64,000 nucleotides of DNA from Bacteroidales bacterium (GTDB taxonomy: Bacteria; Bacteroidota; Bacteroidia; Bacteroidales; P3), in contig JAFTDW010000005.1 in NCBI GenBank assembly GCA_017454015.1, positions 1 through 64,000 on the forward strand, written 5' to 3'. The notes under the pieces are model-generated. The model was given only the letters and a program-made list of their open reading frames with translations. It had not been told where the DNA came from and did no database searches. This document shows, in pieces, positions 8,244 to 18,130 of the stretch (position 1 is its first letter; each line of letters opens with the position of its first letter). The position numbers were made by a program, and so were the translations under genes.

Positions 8244-10826
8244 CTAATATGTGTAATATCCCTGGCCGTCTTGGTAGGGCTGTTTTTTCTCCCATTTCAC
8301 GTCGTGGAGCGAGTCGGCTTTGATGTTGATGCTGAAGTTCCAGCTTTTGTAGTAGCCGAAGGGCACCCAGTTGAAACGCATCTCCCAGCAGTGTAGGTCG
8401 CGATAGATGTCGACAGAGGTGTACGACATTCCTTTGTTGGCGAAGTCGTAGCCGGTGGAGAAGCTGACCTTCCAGTTCTCCGTCAGGCTGAGGCTGCCCG
8501 AGAGGCTTAGCGACTGCACCACCTCGCTGTTGAGGCTGAACTGCTGCGCAACATAGCGGCTCACGTAGCTGAGGGTGTAGCTTATAGAGAGGTTCCACGG
8601 CACCGAGAAGTCGACATAGCTGCCAGTCATCAGCGCCGGGTCATAGTTGTAGGGAGTCTGGAATATTGGCGGCACAAGCTGCGCTTTGCTGCCTGCTGCC
8701 GACGACTTCTCGTTGCCTCCTTTTTTCTTGAATGTGGCGTTGTTAAGGCTCCAGGAGAGCTGCGTGCTCCATGTGGAGTTGCTTTTCTGGAAGAGGCGCC
8801 GTTCGGCATTCCACAGCAGCTGGTTGTGTTTGTTGCCGAGGCTGTCGACAACATATGGTATGAACGAGCCGCTGTAGTTGATCTGGAAGCTGCGGAAGAG
8901 GGTGGTGCGGCCGCTTACCGAGAGGTCGGACCAGTTGAGCGAGTCGCGCGCCACGTCGTAGCTCATGCCCAAGTTAAGGTTCTCTATGAGTGTTATCTTT
9001 TTAAGTTCCGTCGCGGTATCCTGTGCATTTTTCTTGCTCAGCAGAGGCTTCCATTTCATCTCCAAGTTGTTGCCGACACTGAATGCCACCTGTCCGCTGC
9101 GCCCGTCGGAAGGGCCGCCGTAGAGGCTCTGCTCAAAGATGCTGTAGCGGTGCACATAGCCTGTGGTGTCGGTGTACTGCTTCCAGTAGCCGAGCGACGC
9201 CTTGCCAAAGTCGGGCTGGTAGCGGAACGAGAGGGTGGGGTTGACAACATGGCGCAGGGCTTTCATGGGACCGTAGCGGAAATTGAACATGCCGTAGATG
9301 CGCGTGCTGAGTGAGCTGGTGTAGCTCACGTCACGGTTGGAGCGGAACCCTCGCACAGTGTCGATAACCAAGGCTCCCGTGGCTTCGTCGATATGCTTGT
9401 CTATGGTGCTCCAATGCCACCGCTCGTGGTAGCTCACGGAGTTGGTCCAGTTGAAATACTTTAGCACCTTGACGTTGCTCTGTATGGGCACGCTGTGCTG
9501 TATGCCGTACTGCATCTTGTCAAGCACGCTGCGCTTGAGTATGTTGCTGTCCTGCTCGTTGAGGTTGTTGGCACCGGCAAACTGGTAGGACATGGATATG
9601 TTCTCGTACCACTTGTAGCCGCCGCTCACCACCTTGCGCCGCAAGGGGTAGAAGGTGACACTGGAGAGCGAGATGGAAGGCAACTGTATGTTCATCAATC
9701 CAGTACGCACGTTGTACGACTCGCGGGCCGAGGCGGCGAGGTTGAGGCTGCGTCCAAGCTGCGCGGTGTAGGAGATGCTTGAGGTGGAGGTGGCGTTGAA
9801 GTAGTCGCTGCTCACAGTGGTGTTTTTGTTGTAGTTACGGCTCACAAGGTTGACATCGGCCGAGAAACGGCTGTAGGGATTTTTCTTGGCGTCCTGATCA
9901 TGTCGCCATGCCACTTTGAAATCACTGAATACCTTGTAGTTGGCGGTATCACCGCGAATACCTTCCTTGGTACGCCCATAGCGTATGTCGAAAGAGCCTT
10001 TGTGCTTGTACCGCCTGTAATATTGCGACTTCACCTCACCGGTCCAGCTCAGGTTGGTATAGACCTCGCCCATGAGCGTGAGGTCCATATAGTCGTTGAA
10101 CGCCATGTAGTAGCCGCCATCCTTGAGGTAGTAGCCGCGCCCGTTCATCCAGCCGTAGGAAGGCATGATGAGACCCGAGCTGCGCCCTTTGTTGAGGGGA
10201 AAGAAAGCAAACGGCAGCACCAACGGGGTGGGCACATCCTCTATGGAGAGATAGGCGGGACCCGTGATGATCTTGTCACCGGCTATGAGCTTGGACTTGC
10301 TGAAATTTATGGCAAAATGGGGGTGGACGTAGTTGCATGTAGTGTACTGCCCTTTGTTGAGGTACATCACAGAGTCGTTCATGCGTTTCACCTTGCTGCC
10401 ATGCAGAAAGCCGTCGCCCTCCTGGGTTATCACTCCGCTTATTATGCCTTTCTGCGAGTTGTAGTTATACACTATAGTGTCGGCATAGTACTGGTTCTCG
10501 CCCTGTTTGAACAAGGGACGGCCAAACACCTTGCCGGCACTGTCGGCAGAACCATGGGCCTGCATGGTCTGGCGGTTGAAGTCCACCTCCACCTGGTCGG
10601 CCTGCAGCTCCATGTTCTCGTACTCCACCACTCCTTCGCTGTGCAGATGGGCTTTGCGCTGCTTTACTTGCAGAGTGATAGAGTCTTTCGACTTGTAATG
10701 AACCACATCGGTCAACGCATTGGGCGACAACGGCAGCGGCGACTGGGCCGAGGCCACACCGCCTATCGTTGCCAGCACAAAAGCCAGCAACATGCACCTT
10801 ATAGGTCGACTGTTATAAGTTATCAA
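8244..10826 (-). CDS. lptD: LptD-like outer membrane LPS assembly protein
   Basis: 860 residues. The signal peptide ends near GGVASAQS. An OstA/LptA-like jelly-roll (about residues 45-200, with GVVEYENMELQADQVEVDFN and FSKSKLIAGDKIITGP) is followed by a long beta-barrel region rich in alternating aromatic strands, ending GQGYYTY. This is the LptD layout, placing LPS in the outer leaflet together with LptE. In Bacteroidetes the gene commonly lies divergent from a cell-wall amidase, as here. The missing N-terminal length relative to proteobacterial LptD is normal for the phylum. Confidence 0.8.
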   Translation of the reverse strand: MITYNSRPIRCMLLAFVLATIGGVASAQSPLPLSPNALTDVVHYKSKDSITLQVKQRKAHLHSEGVVEYENMELQADQVEVDFNRQTMQAHGSADSAGKVFGRPLFKQGENQYYADTIVYNYNSQKGIISGVITQEGDGFLHGSKVKRMNDSVMYLNKGQYTTCNYVHPHFAINFSKSKLIAGDKIITGPAYLSIEDVPTPLVLPFAFFPLNKGRSSGLIMPSYGWMNGRGYYLKDGGYYMAFNDYMDLTLMGEVYTNLSWTGEVKSQYYRRYKHKGSFDIRYGRTKEGIRGDTANYKVFSDFKVAWRHDQDAKKNPYSRFSADVNLVSRNYNKNTTVSSDYFNATSTSSISYTAQLGRSLNLAASARESYNVRTGLMNIQLPSISLSSVTFYPLRRKVVSGGYKWYENISMSYQFAGANNLNEQDSNILKRSVLDKMQYGIQHSVPIQSNVKVLKYFNWTNSVSYHERWHWSTIDKHIDEATGALVIDTVRGFRSNRDVSYTSSLSTRIYGMFNFRYGPMKALRHVVNPTLSFRYQPDFGKASLGYWKQYTDTTGYVHRYSIFEQSLYGGPSDGRSGQVAFSVGNNLEMKWKPLLSKKNAQDTATELKKITLIENLNLGMSYDVARDSLNWSDLSVSGRTTLFRSFQINYSGSFIPYVVDSLGNKHNQLLWNAERRLFQKSNSTWSTQLSWSLNNATFKKKGGNEKSSAAGSKAQLVPPIFQTPYNYDPALMTGSYVDFSVPWNLSISYTLSYVSRYVAQQFSLNSEVVQSLSLSGSLSLTENWKVSFSTGYDFANKGMSYTSVDIYRDLHCWEMRFNWVPFGYYKSWNFSINIKADSLHDVKWEKKQPYQDGQGYYTY

Positions 10827-10883
10827 ATTTATCGCGTTGATAAAAAAAGCACTGCCTCTACGTGAACATATTTAAAAAGTGCG

Positions 10884-10891
10884 TAATTTTG
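10884..10891 (+). promoter_or_regulatory. -7 box for the amidase gene
   Basis: TAATTTTG matches the Bacteroidetes -7 consensus TAnnTTTG and ends 20 bp before the ATG at 10912. No clear TTTG -33 box was seen at the right distance. Confidence 0.4.
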
Positions 10892-10911
10892 CACTTAAAA
10901 ATTTATTATAC

Positions 10912-12888
10912 ATGAAACGCATATTTGTTGTACTTATTGCGCTTGTCATTGGGATAAGCCCCGTTTTTTCGCAAAAAAGAGAACCCGGCAAGGTCAAAAC
11001 TGTTGTAATTGACCCCGGACACGGCGGCGACAAGCCCGGCGCTCTCGGCAAAAAATCGTCCGAAAAAGACATAGTGCTCTCCGTGGCACTTAAATTCGGA
11101 AAGCTTATTTCCGACAACTATCCCGATGTCGACATCATCTACACGCGCACCACCGACATCGATATTACCCTTGCCGAACGTGCCCACATAGCCAATCGCA
11201 ACAAGGCCGACTTATTCATATCGGTCCATGCCAACTCGTGCCCCTCCAGCTCGCCTACGGGCGTGGAGACCTTCGTGATGGGTCTCTCCCAGAGCAAGTC
11301 GAACATGGACGTGGCCAAGAAGGAGAACGCCGACATACTGCTCGAAGCCGGATACAAGAACAACGCCGAGTACCAAGGCTTCGACCCCAACTCGCCGGAA
11401 AGCTACGTCATGTTCGCCATGTACCAGAACGCATACCTCGACAAAAGCCTCAACTTCGCCAAATACGTGCAGGACCAGTACAAGATACAGCTCCGCACCA
11501 TAGACCGCGGCGTGAAACAAGCCGAGTTTTTTGTGCTTTACAAAACCGCTATGCCGTCGGTACTCACTGAGATAGGCTTTATCAGCAACCCCGACGAGGA
11601 AGCCTACATGATGTCCGACGAGGGACAGGCCAATATCGCCATAAGCCTTTTCAACGCTTTTGCCACCTACAAAGCCACCGAAGAGGGCACCCCTAAACTC
11701 GATAAACCCAAGATAGACCTCCCCGGCTACGGCGACAAGAAAACCACGGCGAAAAAACCTGAGAAACAACTGGCAGAGAACACTACAAAACCCAAGCCTG
11801 AGGCCAAGCCCGCCACAGAGACACCAAAAGCCGAGCCCAAACCTGCCGCTGAGACACCTAAAGACGAAGCAAAGCCCGCTGCCGAAAACCAGCAGACGGA
11901 AGCCAAGCCGACAAGAGTGGTAATGTCGCGCTGGATTGAAACCGCCGAAGCGGCCCCGCAACCCGAGACCAAACCAACCACAGAAATTCCAGATCCTGAG
12001 CCTAAACCTGCCGCTGAGACTCCAAAGTCCGAGACACCGAAGACTGCTGCTGAGACTCCAAAGACCGCCGCTGAGACTCCAAAGACTGCCGCTGAGACCC
12101 CAAAGTCCGAGACCCCGAAGACCGCCGCTGAGACTCCAAAGTCCGAGACAGCTAAGCCCGCCGCTGAGACTCCAAAGTCCGAGACTCCAAAGACCGCCGC
12201 CGAGACCCCAAAAACCGAGACTCCAAAGACCGCCGCTGAGACCCCAAAGACCGAGACCCCGAAGCCTGCCGCTGAGACCCCAAAGACCGAGACCCCGAAG
12301 CCTGCCGCTGAGACCCCAAAACCACAGGCAAAACCAGAGAGCAAGCCCGCCGTCGACCCAGCCGAACAACAACAGCAAATACTCGACAAAGCCCTCTACG
12401 CTGCCATTGCCGCCGCACGCGGCGACGAAGTGCCTGTTGTGGAACGCCCCGTGGAACCCGAGCGCCCTGCCACGACAAAGACAACCGAGAACGACGGAGC
12501 CTCCAACAGCCAACAGCCACAACCCACAACACCGAAATTCAACCCTAACTACAAACCAGCCAACACCACCAATCCTACCGCCACAACCACTCCCACAGCC
12601 TCGCAAGCAGCAGCCAGCAGCCAAAACCGCGTGATATTCAAGGTGCAGTTCCTGCGTACCGACAGAGAACTCAGGCAGGGCGACAGCGAGTTGCGCGGTG
12701 TCACCGGCTTCGAGATGTACCGCAGCAACGGTGCATACTGCTACACTATGGGCTCCTTCAAGTCGACAGCCGAGGCAAAACCCAAACAAAACGAACTGCG
12801 CAAGCTGGGCTTCTCCGACGCCTTCGTGGTGGCTTTCTACCGCGGCCAGCGCATAAGTATGCAGCAAGCCCACGACATGGGCTACTAA
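10912..12888 (+). CDS. N-acetylmuramoyl-L-alanine amidase with SPOR-like C-terminus
   Basis: 658 residues from the ATG at 10912. Signal peptide, then an Amidase_3 domain: VVIDPGHGGDKPGALG holds the first zinc His, the Glu lies in SSEKDIVLS, SVHANS carries the second His and TEIGFISNPDEEAYM the catalytic Glu. It cleaves the amide between MurNAc and the stem peptide in the periplasm. Residues about 280-490 are a proline/alanine/lysine/glutamate linker made of repeats such as AETPKTAAETPKSETPK. The C-terminal 80 residues (RVIFKVQFLR to YRGQRISMQQAHDMGY) look like a SPOR-type peptidoglycan-binding domain. A TTG start at 10879 is rejected because it precedes the promoter box. Confidence 0.9.
   Translation: MKRIFVVLIALVIGISPVFSQKREPGKVKTVVIDPGHGGDKPGALGKKSSEKDIVLSVALKFGKLISDNYPDVDIIYTRTTDIDITLAERAHIANRNKADLFISVHANSCPSSSPTGVETFVMGLSQSKSNMDVAKKENADILLEAGYKNNAEYQGFDPNSPESYVMFAMYQNAYLDKSLNFAKYVQDQYKIQLRTIDRGVKQAEFFVLYKTAMPSVLTEIGFISNPDEEAYMMSDEGQANIAISLFNAFATYKATEEGTPKLDKPKIDLPGYGDKKTTAKKPEKQLAENTTKPKPEAKPATETPKAEPKPAAETPKDEAKPAAENQQTEAKPTRVVMSRWIETAEAAPQPETKPTTEIPDPEPKPAAETPKSETPKTAAETPKTAAETPKTAAETPKSETPKTAAETPKSETAKPAAETPKSETPKTAAETPKTETPKTAAETPKTETPKPAAETPKTETPKPAAETPKPQAKPESKPAVDPAEQQQQILDKALYAAIAAARGDEVPVVERPVEPERPATTKTTENDGASNSQQPQPTTPKFNPNYKPANTTNPTATTTPTASQAAASSQNRVIFKVQFLRTDRELRQGDSELRGVTGFEMYRSNGAYCYTMGSFKSTAEAKPKQNELRKLGFSDAFVVAFYRGQRISMQQAHDMGY
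11815..12330 (+). repeat. Coding tandem repeats of the amidase linker
   Basis: Imperfect 15- to 30-bp units around gctgagactccaaag recur, encoding AETPK, TAAETPK and SETPK modules. The densest part is about 12010-12320. The array stays in frame and makes long antisense open frames that are not genes. Copy number is likely to vary between strains. Confidence 0.85.
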
Positions 12889-12976
12889 AGCAAACACCGA
12901 TTACCATTAATCGCCCATTAATCCTATTAATGGCTAATTGCACGGCAATTACACGTTCCCCAAAAACGTCCCTACA

Positions 12977-13669
12977 GTGATAGAGATAAAGAACATCACC
13001 AAACGCTACGGTGAGCAGTATGCCTTGTCCGACATCAACCTCACCATCAAAGAAGGCGAGATAGTGGGTCTGCTCGGCCCCAACGGGGCCGGGAAGTCCA
13101 CTCTGATGAAAATTATCACATGCTTCATCCCTCCCTCCGACGGCACCGTGACCGTCGACGGCCTCAACATCTTCGACGACTCCCTGGCACTCCGGCGCAT
13201 CATAGGCTATCTGCCCGAACTCAACCCACTCTATAATGAGATGTACATACGTGAGTTCCTGCGTTTTACGGCTAACATTTACCACCTGCCAAACGTCAAC
13301 GACCGCGTTGAAGAGATAATACGCACCACAGGACTCACCCCCGAGGCCAACAAGAAGATAGCCATGCTCAGCAAGGGCTACCGCCAGCGCGTGGGACTCG
13401 CCGCAGCACTCATACACAACCCCAAGATACTCATCCTCGACGAACCCACCACAGGACTCGACCCCAACCAGATAGAGGAGATACGCTCACTCATACGCAA
13501 AGTGGGCAAGGACAAGATAGTTATCCTCTCAACACATATCATGCAGGAAGTTGAGGCTGTATGCACCCGTGCCATCATCATCAACCACGGCAAGATAGTC
13601 TCCGACGACCCGCTCACCGACCTCAAACCCGGACAGCTTACACAACGTTTCCACCAACTAACACAATAA
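12977..13669 (+). CDS. ABC transporter ATP-binding protein, GldA-like
   Basis: 230 residues from a GTG at 12977, which gives the usual start (M)IEIKNITKRYG; an upstream TTG at 12938 adds an unlikely tail. Walker A GPNGAGKST, signature LSKGYRQRVGLAAAL, Walker B ILILDEPTTGLD and the H-loop STHI are all present. The best match by eye is the GldA/antibiotic-export class. No permease gene is adjacent, so its membrane partner is elsewhere. The protein ends soon after the H-loop domain and lacks the extra C-terminal region of about 70 residues found in longer GldA proteins. Confidence 0.75.
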   Translation: MIEIKNITKRYGEQYALSDINLTIKEGEIVGLLGPNGAGKSTLMKIITCFIPPSDGTVTVDGLNIFDDSLALRRIIGYLPELNPLYNEMYIREFLRFTANIYHLPNVNDRVEEIIRTTGLTPEANKKIAMLSKGYRQRVGLAAALIHNPKILILDEPTTGLDPNQIEEIRSLIRKVGKDKIVILSTHIMQEVEAVCTRAIIINHGKIVSDDPLTDLKPGQLTQRFHQLTQ

Positions 13670-13672
13670 ACC

Positions 13673-14491
13673 ATGACCCGTCAACAACTTATAGACCTTA
13701 TCCGCCAACGCCGCTCGTTCCTCTGCGTGGGCCTCGACACCGACCCCGACAAAATGCCACAGCACATGCGCCAAGAGCCCGACGGGGTGTTCCTGTTCAA
13801 CAAAGCCATCATCGACGCCACCATTGACCTCTGCGTGGCCTACAAGCCCAACCTTGCCTTTTATGAATCCCTTGGTCTCAATGGTTTGCGTCAACTTAAG
13901 ATGACCACCGACTACCTCCACTCCCTCAACAAACCCGCACTCATCATCGCCGACGCCAAACGCGGCGACATAGGCAACACCTCGCGCCAGTATGCCAAGG
14001 CGTTCCTCGACCCGGCCGGCGATTTCAACTTCGACGCTCTCACCATAGCCCCCTACATGGGCGAAGACTCTGTAACCCCATTCGCAGCATACCCCGGCAA
14101 GTGGACTATCCTCCTCGCCCTCACCTCCAACAAAGGCGCTTTCGACTTCCAATATCTCACCACCGACGGACAGACGCTCTTTGAGCATGTGCTCCGCAAA
14201 TCAACCCAGTGGGGCACTCCCGACAATATGATGTACGTAGTGGGCGCCACCAAGGCCGACATGCTCGACAAAGTACGCGCCATAGTGCCTCACAACTTCC
14301 TCCTCGTGCCCGGCGTGGGCGCACAAGGGGGCAGCCTCGACGAGGTGTGCCAACACGGCCTCAACTCCGACTGCGGACTTATCGTCAACTCGTCGCGCGG
14401 CATAATCTACGCCTCGCAAGACAAAGACTTCGCCTCTCGCGCCGCCGAAGAAGCCTATAAACTACAACAACAAATGGCACAATATCTCTGA
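13673..14491 (+). CDS. pyrF: Orotidine 5'-phosphate decarboxylase (type 2)
   Basis: 272 residues, the length of the long bacterial PyrF type. It decarboxylates OMP to UMP in pyrimidine synthesis. The start [14 protein letters not shown] binds substrate; the catalytic loop is [10 protein letters not shown]; the C-terminal phosphate site reads [10 protein letters not shown] and [10 protein letters not shown]. It starts 3 bp after the ABC ATPase stop and its own stop overlaps the next ATG, so the three genes form one transcription unit. Confidence 0.93.
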   Translation: MTRQQLIDLIRQRRSFLCVGLDTDPDKMPQHMRQEPDGVFLFNKAIIDATIDLCVAYKPNLAFYESLGLNGLRQLKMTTDYLHSLNKPALIIADAKRGDIGNTSRQYAKAFLDPAGDFNFDALTIAPYMGEDSVTPFAAYPGKWTILLALTSNKGAFDFQYLTTDGQTLFEHVLRKSTQWGTPDNMMYVVGATKADMLDKVRAIVPHNFLLVPGVGAQGGSLDEVCQHGLNSDCGLIVNSSRGIIYASQDKDFASRAAEEAYKLQQQMAQYL

Positions 14492-14937
14492 TGGACAAGC
14501 GAAAAATCACCCAACTGCGCATAGTGCTTGTACTCACTCTCATAGGATCGGGCAGCTCCTGCCTCGCCTACATCCTGCTCGGTCTGATGCCCGACACCAC
14601 CATGGCACAGATGCTGCAATACGTAAAGCAAAACCAGCCCACGCTCTACGACGCCTACGAAACACTCGCAAACCTGCCCACTTTCTACTGTCTGCTGTCG
14701 GCAATGCTCTATGCACTCTCCGTTGTAGGTGCCATCCTTATGTGGAACCTGCGCAAAAACGGCTTCCACTGCTACACCCTCGCCCAACTCCTTATACTGC
14801 TGATAACGGTGCTCTTCATGGGCAAGGCATTCCTCGGCCTCGGCGACATAATGCTCACCTTGCTCTTTATAACCTACTACTTCTTGAAACTAAAACAGAT
14901 AGGTGCCTTCAACGACAGCAACACCGAGAATAGCTAA
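14491..14937 (+). CDS. Four-helix membrane protein of unknown function
   Basis: 148 residues with four hydrophobic segments (for example IVLVLTLIGSGSSCLAYILL and LYALSVVGAILMWNL). The ATG shares its first base with the pyrF stop (TGATG), so it is translationally coupled. Its 3' end overlaps the convergent aroB gene by 29 bp. No family is recognised. Confidence 0.6.
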   Translation: MDKRKITQLRIVLVLTLIGSGSSCLAYILLGLMPDTTMAQMLQYVKQNQPTLYDAYETLANLPTFYCLLSAMLYALSVVGAILMWNLRKNGFHCYTLAQLLILLITVLFMGKAFLGLGDIMLTLLFITYYFLKLKQIGAFNDSNTENS

Positions 14938-15979
14938 GCAGGGTGTCGCGCACTTCAAGCTCACTCACCTCCACATCAATCACGGGCACACCTATCTCTT
15001 TTATCAACACGCAGCGTATGCTCTCGCCGCTGCATTTCTTGTCGTGGCGCATATAGTCCAGCAACGGCTCGGTATCTTTCAGCGTGTAACGCGGCGGCTC
15101 CAGCCCCACACGCCGCAATTCGTCGCGCGTAAAACAAGCATAGCGCTCCGCCACCTCTTTGTCCATCCCCAACTTCTTTGTCGACAGATACATGGCACAC
15201 ATCAAGCCCAACCCTACGGCCAATCCGTGGGGTAAGGCTGTTCCTTGCTTATAACTATATGATTCTATGGCATGTCCAAAAGTATGCCCGAAGTTCAGGA
15301 TACGCCTCACGCCATGTTCCTCGGGGTCGGCACGGACTACGGCCTGCTTGATAGCCACGCTGCTGCGAAGCATTGCTGGCGAGATGGCACCTAAACCGGC
15401 ATCCAGCAACCTGGCGTAGTTCTGCGGGTCGGCCAAGGCAAAAGCCTTCATCACCTCAAAACCACCGCTTGCAAGCTGCGCGACATCCAGAGTGGCCAGA
15501 AAACGCCTGTCAATACACACCGCCTCTGGCTTGTAAAAAAAACCTATCTCGTTCTTCAACAGGCCGCCCGGAGTCTCCCAGTCAATGGCTGTCTTGCCAC
15601 CAATGGCAGCGTCGCACATACCAATAAGCGTAGTTGGAACGTTAATATAGCGTATGCCTCGCTTGAACCCTGCGGCAACGAAACCGCCAAGGTCGCATAC
15701 ACTGCCTCCTCCAAGATTGACTATCAGACTGCTACGATCTGCCCCCGACTCCAGCAACACATCCCACACCTGTCTGGCAATCTCTATGCGCTTGCACTCC
15801 TCGCCCACGGGCAACTCTATAAACTCCGCATCGGTCAACGCCTCCACAGCTCCCACCAACTCCGGCAGACAATGCTCGTAGGTGTTGCCGTCGAGCATAA
15901 TGAAACACTTGGCCCCCTTGTAGCTCTCGCCATCAAGCAGCCGCCCAAGTCCAGCCAAAGAATACAAAACCTTAGTCAT
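14909..15979 (-). CDS. aroB: 3-dehydroquinate synthase
   Basis: 356 residues. It converts DAHP to 3-dehydroquinate in the shikimate pathway. The NAD-binding and substrate motifs are clear: NLGGGSVCDLGGFVA, NVPTTLIGMCDAAIGGKTAI, and the zinc-ligand helix NFGHTFGHAIES. The length is normal. It is convergent with the pyrF operon, with a 29-bp tail overlap, and divergent from the U32 gene. Confidence 0.93.
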   Translation of the reverse strand: MTKVLYSLAGLGRLLDGESYKGAKCFIMLDGNTYEHCLPELVGAVEALTDAEFIELPVGEECKRIEIARQVWDVLLESGADRSSLIVNLGGGSVCDLGGFVAAGFKRGIRYINVPTTLIGMCDAAIGGKTAIDWETPGGLLKNEIGFFYKPEAVCIDRRFLATLDVAQLASGGFEVMKAFALADPQNYARLLDAGLGAISPAMLRSSVAIKQAVVRADPEEHGVRRILNFGHTFGHAIESYSYKQGTALPHGLAVGLGLMCAMYLSTKKLGMDKEVAERYACFTRDELRRVGLEPPRYTLKDTEPLLDYMRHDKKCSGESIRCVLIKEIGVPVIDVEVSELEVRDTLLSYSRCCCR

Positions 15980-16044
15980 AACGCCTACTTTTTAGAAATA
16001 ACGCCAAACCGCCCCTCCCAGTATCCAGCCTGCCACAAAACCCA

Positions 16045-16069
16045 ATGAGCAGCCATCATTGGCTGCTCC
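16045..16069. repeat. Inverted repeat between aroB and the U32 gene
   Basis: gagcagcca and tggctgctc form a perfect 9-bp stem with loop tcat. It lies between divergent genes, so it is not a terminator of either; it could be an operator or a REP-like hairpin. Confidence 0.45.
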
Positions 16070-16098
16070 CCTCACCCCCCCCAAAAAAACACGCCCCA

Positions 16099-18087
16099 AT
16101 GCCAAAGATAGAGCTGCTATCCCCCGCCAAAGACCTGACAACCGGCATCGAAGCCATCAACCACGGCGCCGACGCCGTATACATCGGCGCCCCGGCCTAC
16201 GGCGCACGCGCAGCAGCAGGCAACAGCTTGGCCGACATAGAGCGGCTTGTGCGCCACGCCCACACCTACCACGCCAAGGTCTACGCCACCGTCAACACCC
16301 TCCTCTACGACAACGAACTGGAGGATGCATGCCGCATGCTCCATGCACTCTACGACATTGGCACCGACGCGGCAATCATACAAGACCTCGGCCTGTTGCA
16401 ATGCGACTTGCCACCCATAGCACTCCACGCCAGCACCCAGACCCACAACTACGACCCACGACGCATAGAGTTCCTGCAACAGACTGGGTTCAAGCGCGTC
16501 ATCCTCGCCCGCGAAACCTCTCTGCAGCAGATGGAGCAGCTCCACAGCACCACCTCCATAGAACTCGAAGCCTTCATACACGGAGCCCTCTGCGTCTCCT
16601 TCAGCGGCCAGTGCTATATGAGCCTGTACCTCGTCAACCGCAGCGGCAACCGCGGCACCTGCTCCCAGCCCTGCCGCTCCTCCTACGACCTCTACACCCT
16701 GTCGCCACATTCCGATGAGCCACACCTCATACGCCGCAATGCCCACCTGCTGTCACTCAAAGACTTCAACGCCTCGCAACATATTGGTGACATGATAGAT
16801 GCAGGCATCACCTCGTTTAAGATAGAAGGCCGGCTCAAAGACATCACCTATGTCAAAAATATCACAGCATACTACCGCCAACTGATTGATGACGAGATAG
16901 AACGACGCACTTTAGGCGGTGAAGCCATAAGGAAAGCCTCGTCGGGCCGCTGCACCTACACCTTCACACCCGACCCTTCACGCTCGTTCAACCGCGGCTT
17001 CACCACCTATTTCCTCGAGAAACGGGCTCCCATGGCATCGCTGCAGACCCCTAAAGCCTTGGGAACAAAAGTGGCAGAGGTAGTGCAGGCCGATGGTACC
17101 ACCATACAGGTGCGCCCCGTCAACCCCTCCATCCGCTTTGCGGCAGGCGACGGCCTCTGCTATTTCGATGCCCAGAGCACCCTCTGCGGCTTTCTCGTCA
17201 ACGGCGTGAGCGGCAACACCATAAAAAGCAACCGTCCCCTCTCGCTCCCCAAGGGCACCGAGCTCTGGCGCAACAACGACGCGGCATTCGAGCGTCTGCT
17301 GCAAGCCTCTTCGGCAACACGCAAGATAGGCGTTGCCATGCTTCTCGACGAGACACCCGACGGCATAGCCCTCACCCTGCGCGACGAAGACCGCTGCGAG
17401 GGACACGCCGCCATAGCCTGCGACAAGCAGCCCGCACGCGACCCCAACCCCGACAATATCAAGAGACAGCTGTGCAAGTTGGGCGACACCCCGTTTGAAG
17501 CAACATCCGTCACTGTCAACCTCGCCACTCCCCTCTTCTTTCCCGCCGCCGTGCTCAATAAGGTGCGCCGCGAGGCCGTGCAAGACCTCATTGAGCAGCG
17601 GCTCGCCGCCGCGAGGCCGTCTTTTTCGACGCAGTCGGAAAAAACGTTACATCAAGCGAGACCACGTCAAGCAAAGCCCGATGCCATGCCACATGTTACC
17701 AGCGACATACCCTATTTTGAGACCACCCTCGACTACCGCGCCAACGTCATCAACAGCAAAGCAGAGCAGTTCTACCGCCAGCACGGCGTGCAGAGCATAG
17801 CGCCCGGGCTCGACAAGAGCATGGTCTTTTTCGACGCAGTCGGAAAAAACCGTCCCACTTGGGACGAGGTTTTCGACGGCAAAGCTCTCATGACCACCAA
17901 ATACTGCCTCCGCTACGAGTTGGGCTGCTGCCTCAAACAATCAGCAAAGAATGGGAACGGCAAGATAAAAAATGACGACATCCTGTTGCTCCGCAACCAG
18001 AACCGCTGGCTGCAACTATACTTCGACTGCCACCACTGCCAGATGACAATACAATTAGCCACCAACACCCCAACAACCGAAAAGTAG
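16099..18087 (+). CDS. U32 family peptidase / RlhA-type protein
   Basis: 662 residues from the ATG at 16099 (MPKIELLSPAKDL is the family's usual start; an upstream frame start at 16045 runs through a hairpin). The N-terminal TIM barrel has GADAVYIGAPAYGAR, the family signature EAFIHGALCVSFSGQCYMS and the cysteine motif GNRGTCSQPCRSSY; a further cysteine pair lies near the C-terminus (TTKYCLRYELGCCLK). Related proteins include collagenase-like peptidases and the 23S rRNA hydroxylation factor RlhA, so the activity is uncertain. Two exact 27-bp direct repeats lie in the C-terminal quarter in different reading phases. Confidence 0.85.
   Translation: MPKIELLSPAKDLTTGIEAINHGADAVYIGAPAYGARAAAGNSLADIERLVRHAHTYHAKVYATVNTLLYDNELEDACRMLHALYDIGTDAAIIQDLGLLQCDLPPIALHASTQTHNYDPRRIEFLQQTGFKRVILARETSLQQMEQLHSTTSIELEAFIHGALCVSFSGQCYMSLYLVNRSGNRGTCSQPCRSSYDLYTLSPHSDEPHLIRRNAHLLSLKDFNASQHIGDMIDAGITSFKIEGRLKDITYVKNITAYYRQLIDDEIERRTLGGEAIRKASSGRCTYTFTPDPSRSFNRGFTTYFLEKRAPMASLQTPKALGTKVAEVVQADGTTIQVRPVNPSIRFAAGDGLCYFDAQSTLCGFLVNGVSGNTIKSNRPLSLPKGTELWRNNDAAFERLLQASSATRKIGVAMLLDETPDGIALTLRDEDRCEGHAAIACDKQPARDPNPDNIKRQLCKLGDTPFEATSVTVNLATPLFFPAAVLNKVRREAVQDLIEQRLAAARPSFSTQSEKTLHQARPRQAKPDAMPHVTSDIPYFETTLDYRANVINSKAEQFYRQHGVQSIAPGLDKSMVFFDAVGKNRPTWDEVFDGKALMTTKYCLRYELGCCLKQSAKNGNGKIKNDDILLLRNQNRWLQLYFDCHHCQMTIQLATNTPTTEK
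17619..17850 (+). repeat. 27-bp direct repeat pair inside the U32 gene
   Basis: The same 27 bp (starting gtctttttcgacgcagtcgg) occurs at 17619-17645 and 17824-17850. The copies are 205 bp apart, so they are read in different phases, giving PSFSTQSEKT and VFFDAVGKN. Each can fold as a hairpin: tttttcgac against gtcggaaaaa with a 3-nt loop and one G-T pair. Confidence 0.7.
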
Positions 18088-18130
18088 AAGCAACTGGCAA
18101 ATTAGTAAGTAAAAGCAACTTCTATAAATA

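Noticed and set aside
11212..12897. 561-codon open frame on the minus strand
   Set aside because: It is antisense to the amidase and stays open because of the Pro/Ala/Lys/Glu repeat codons; no signal or domain is visible.
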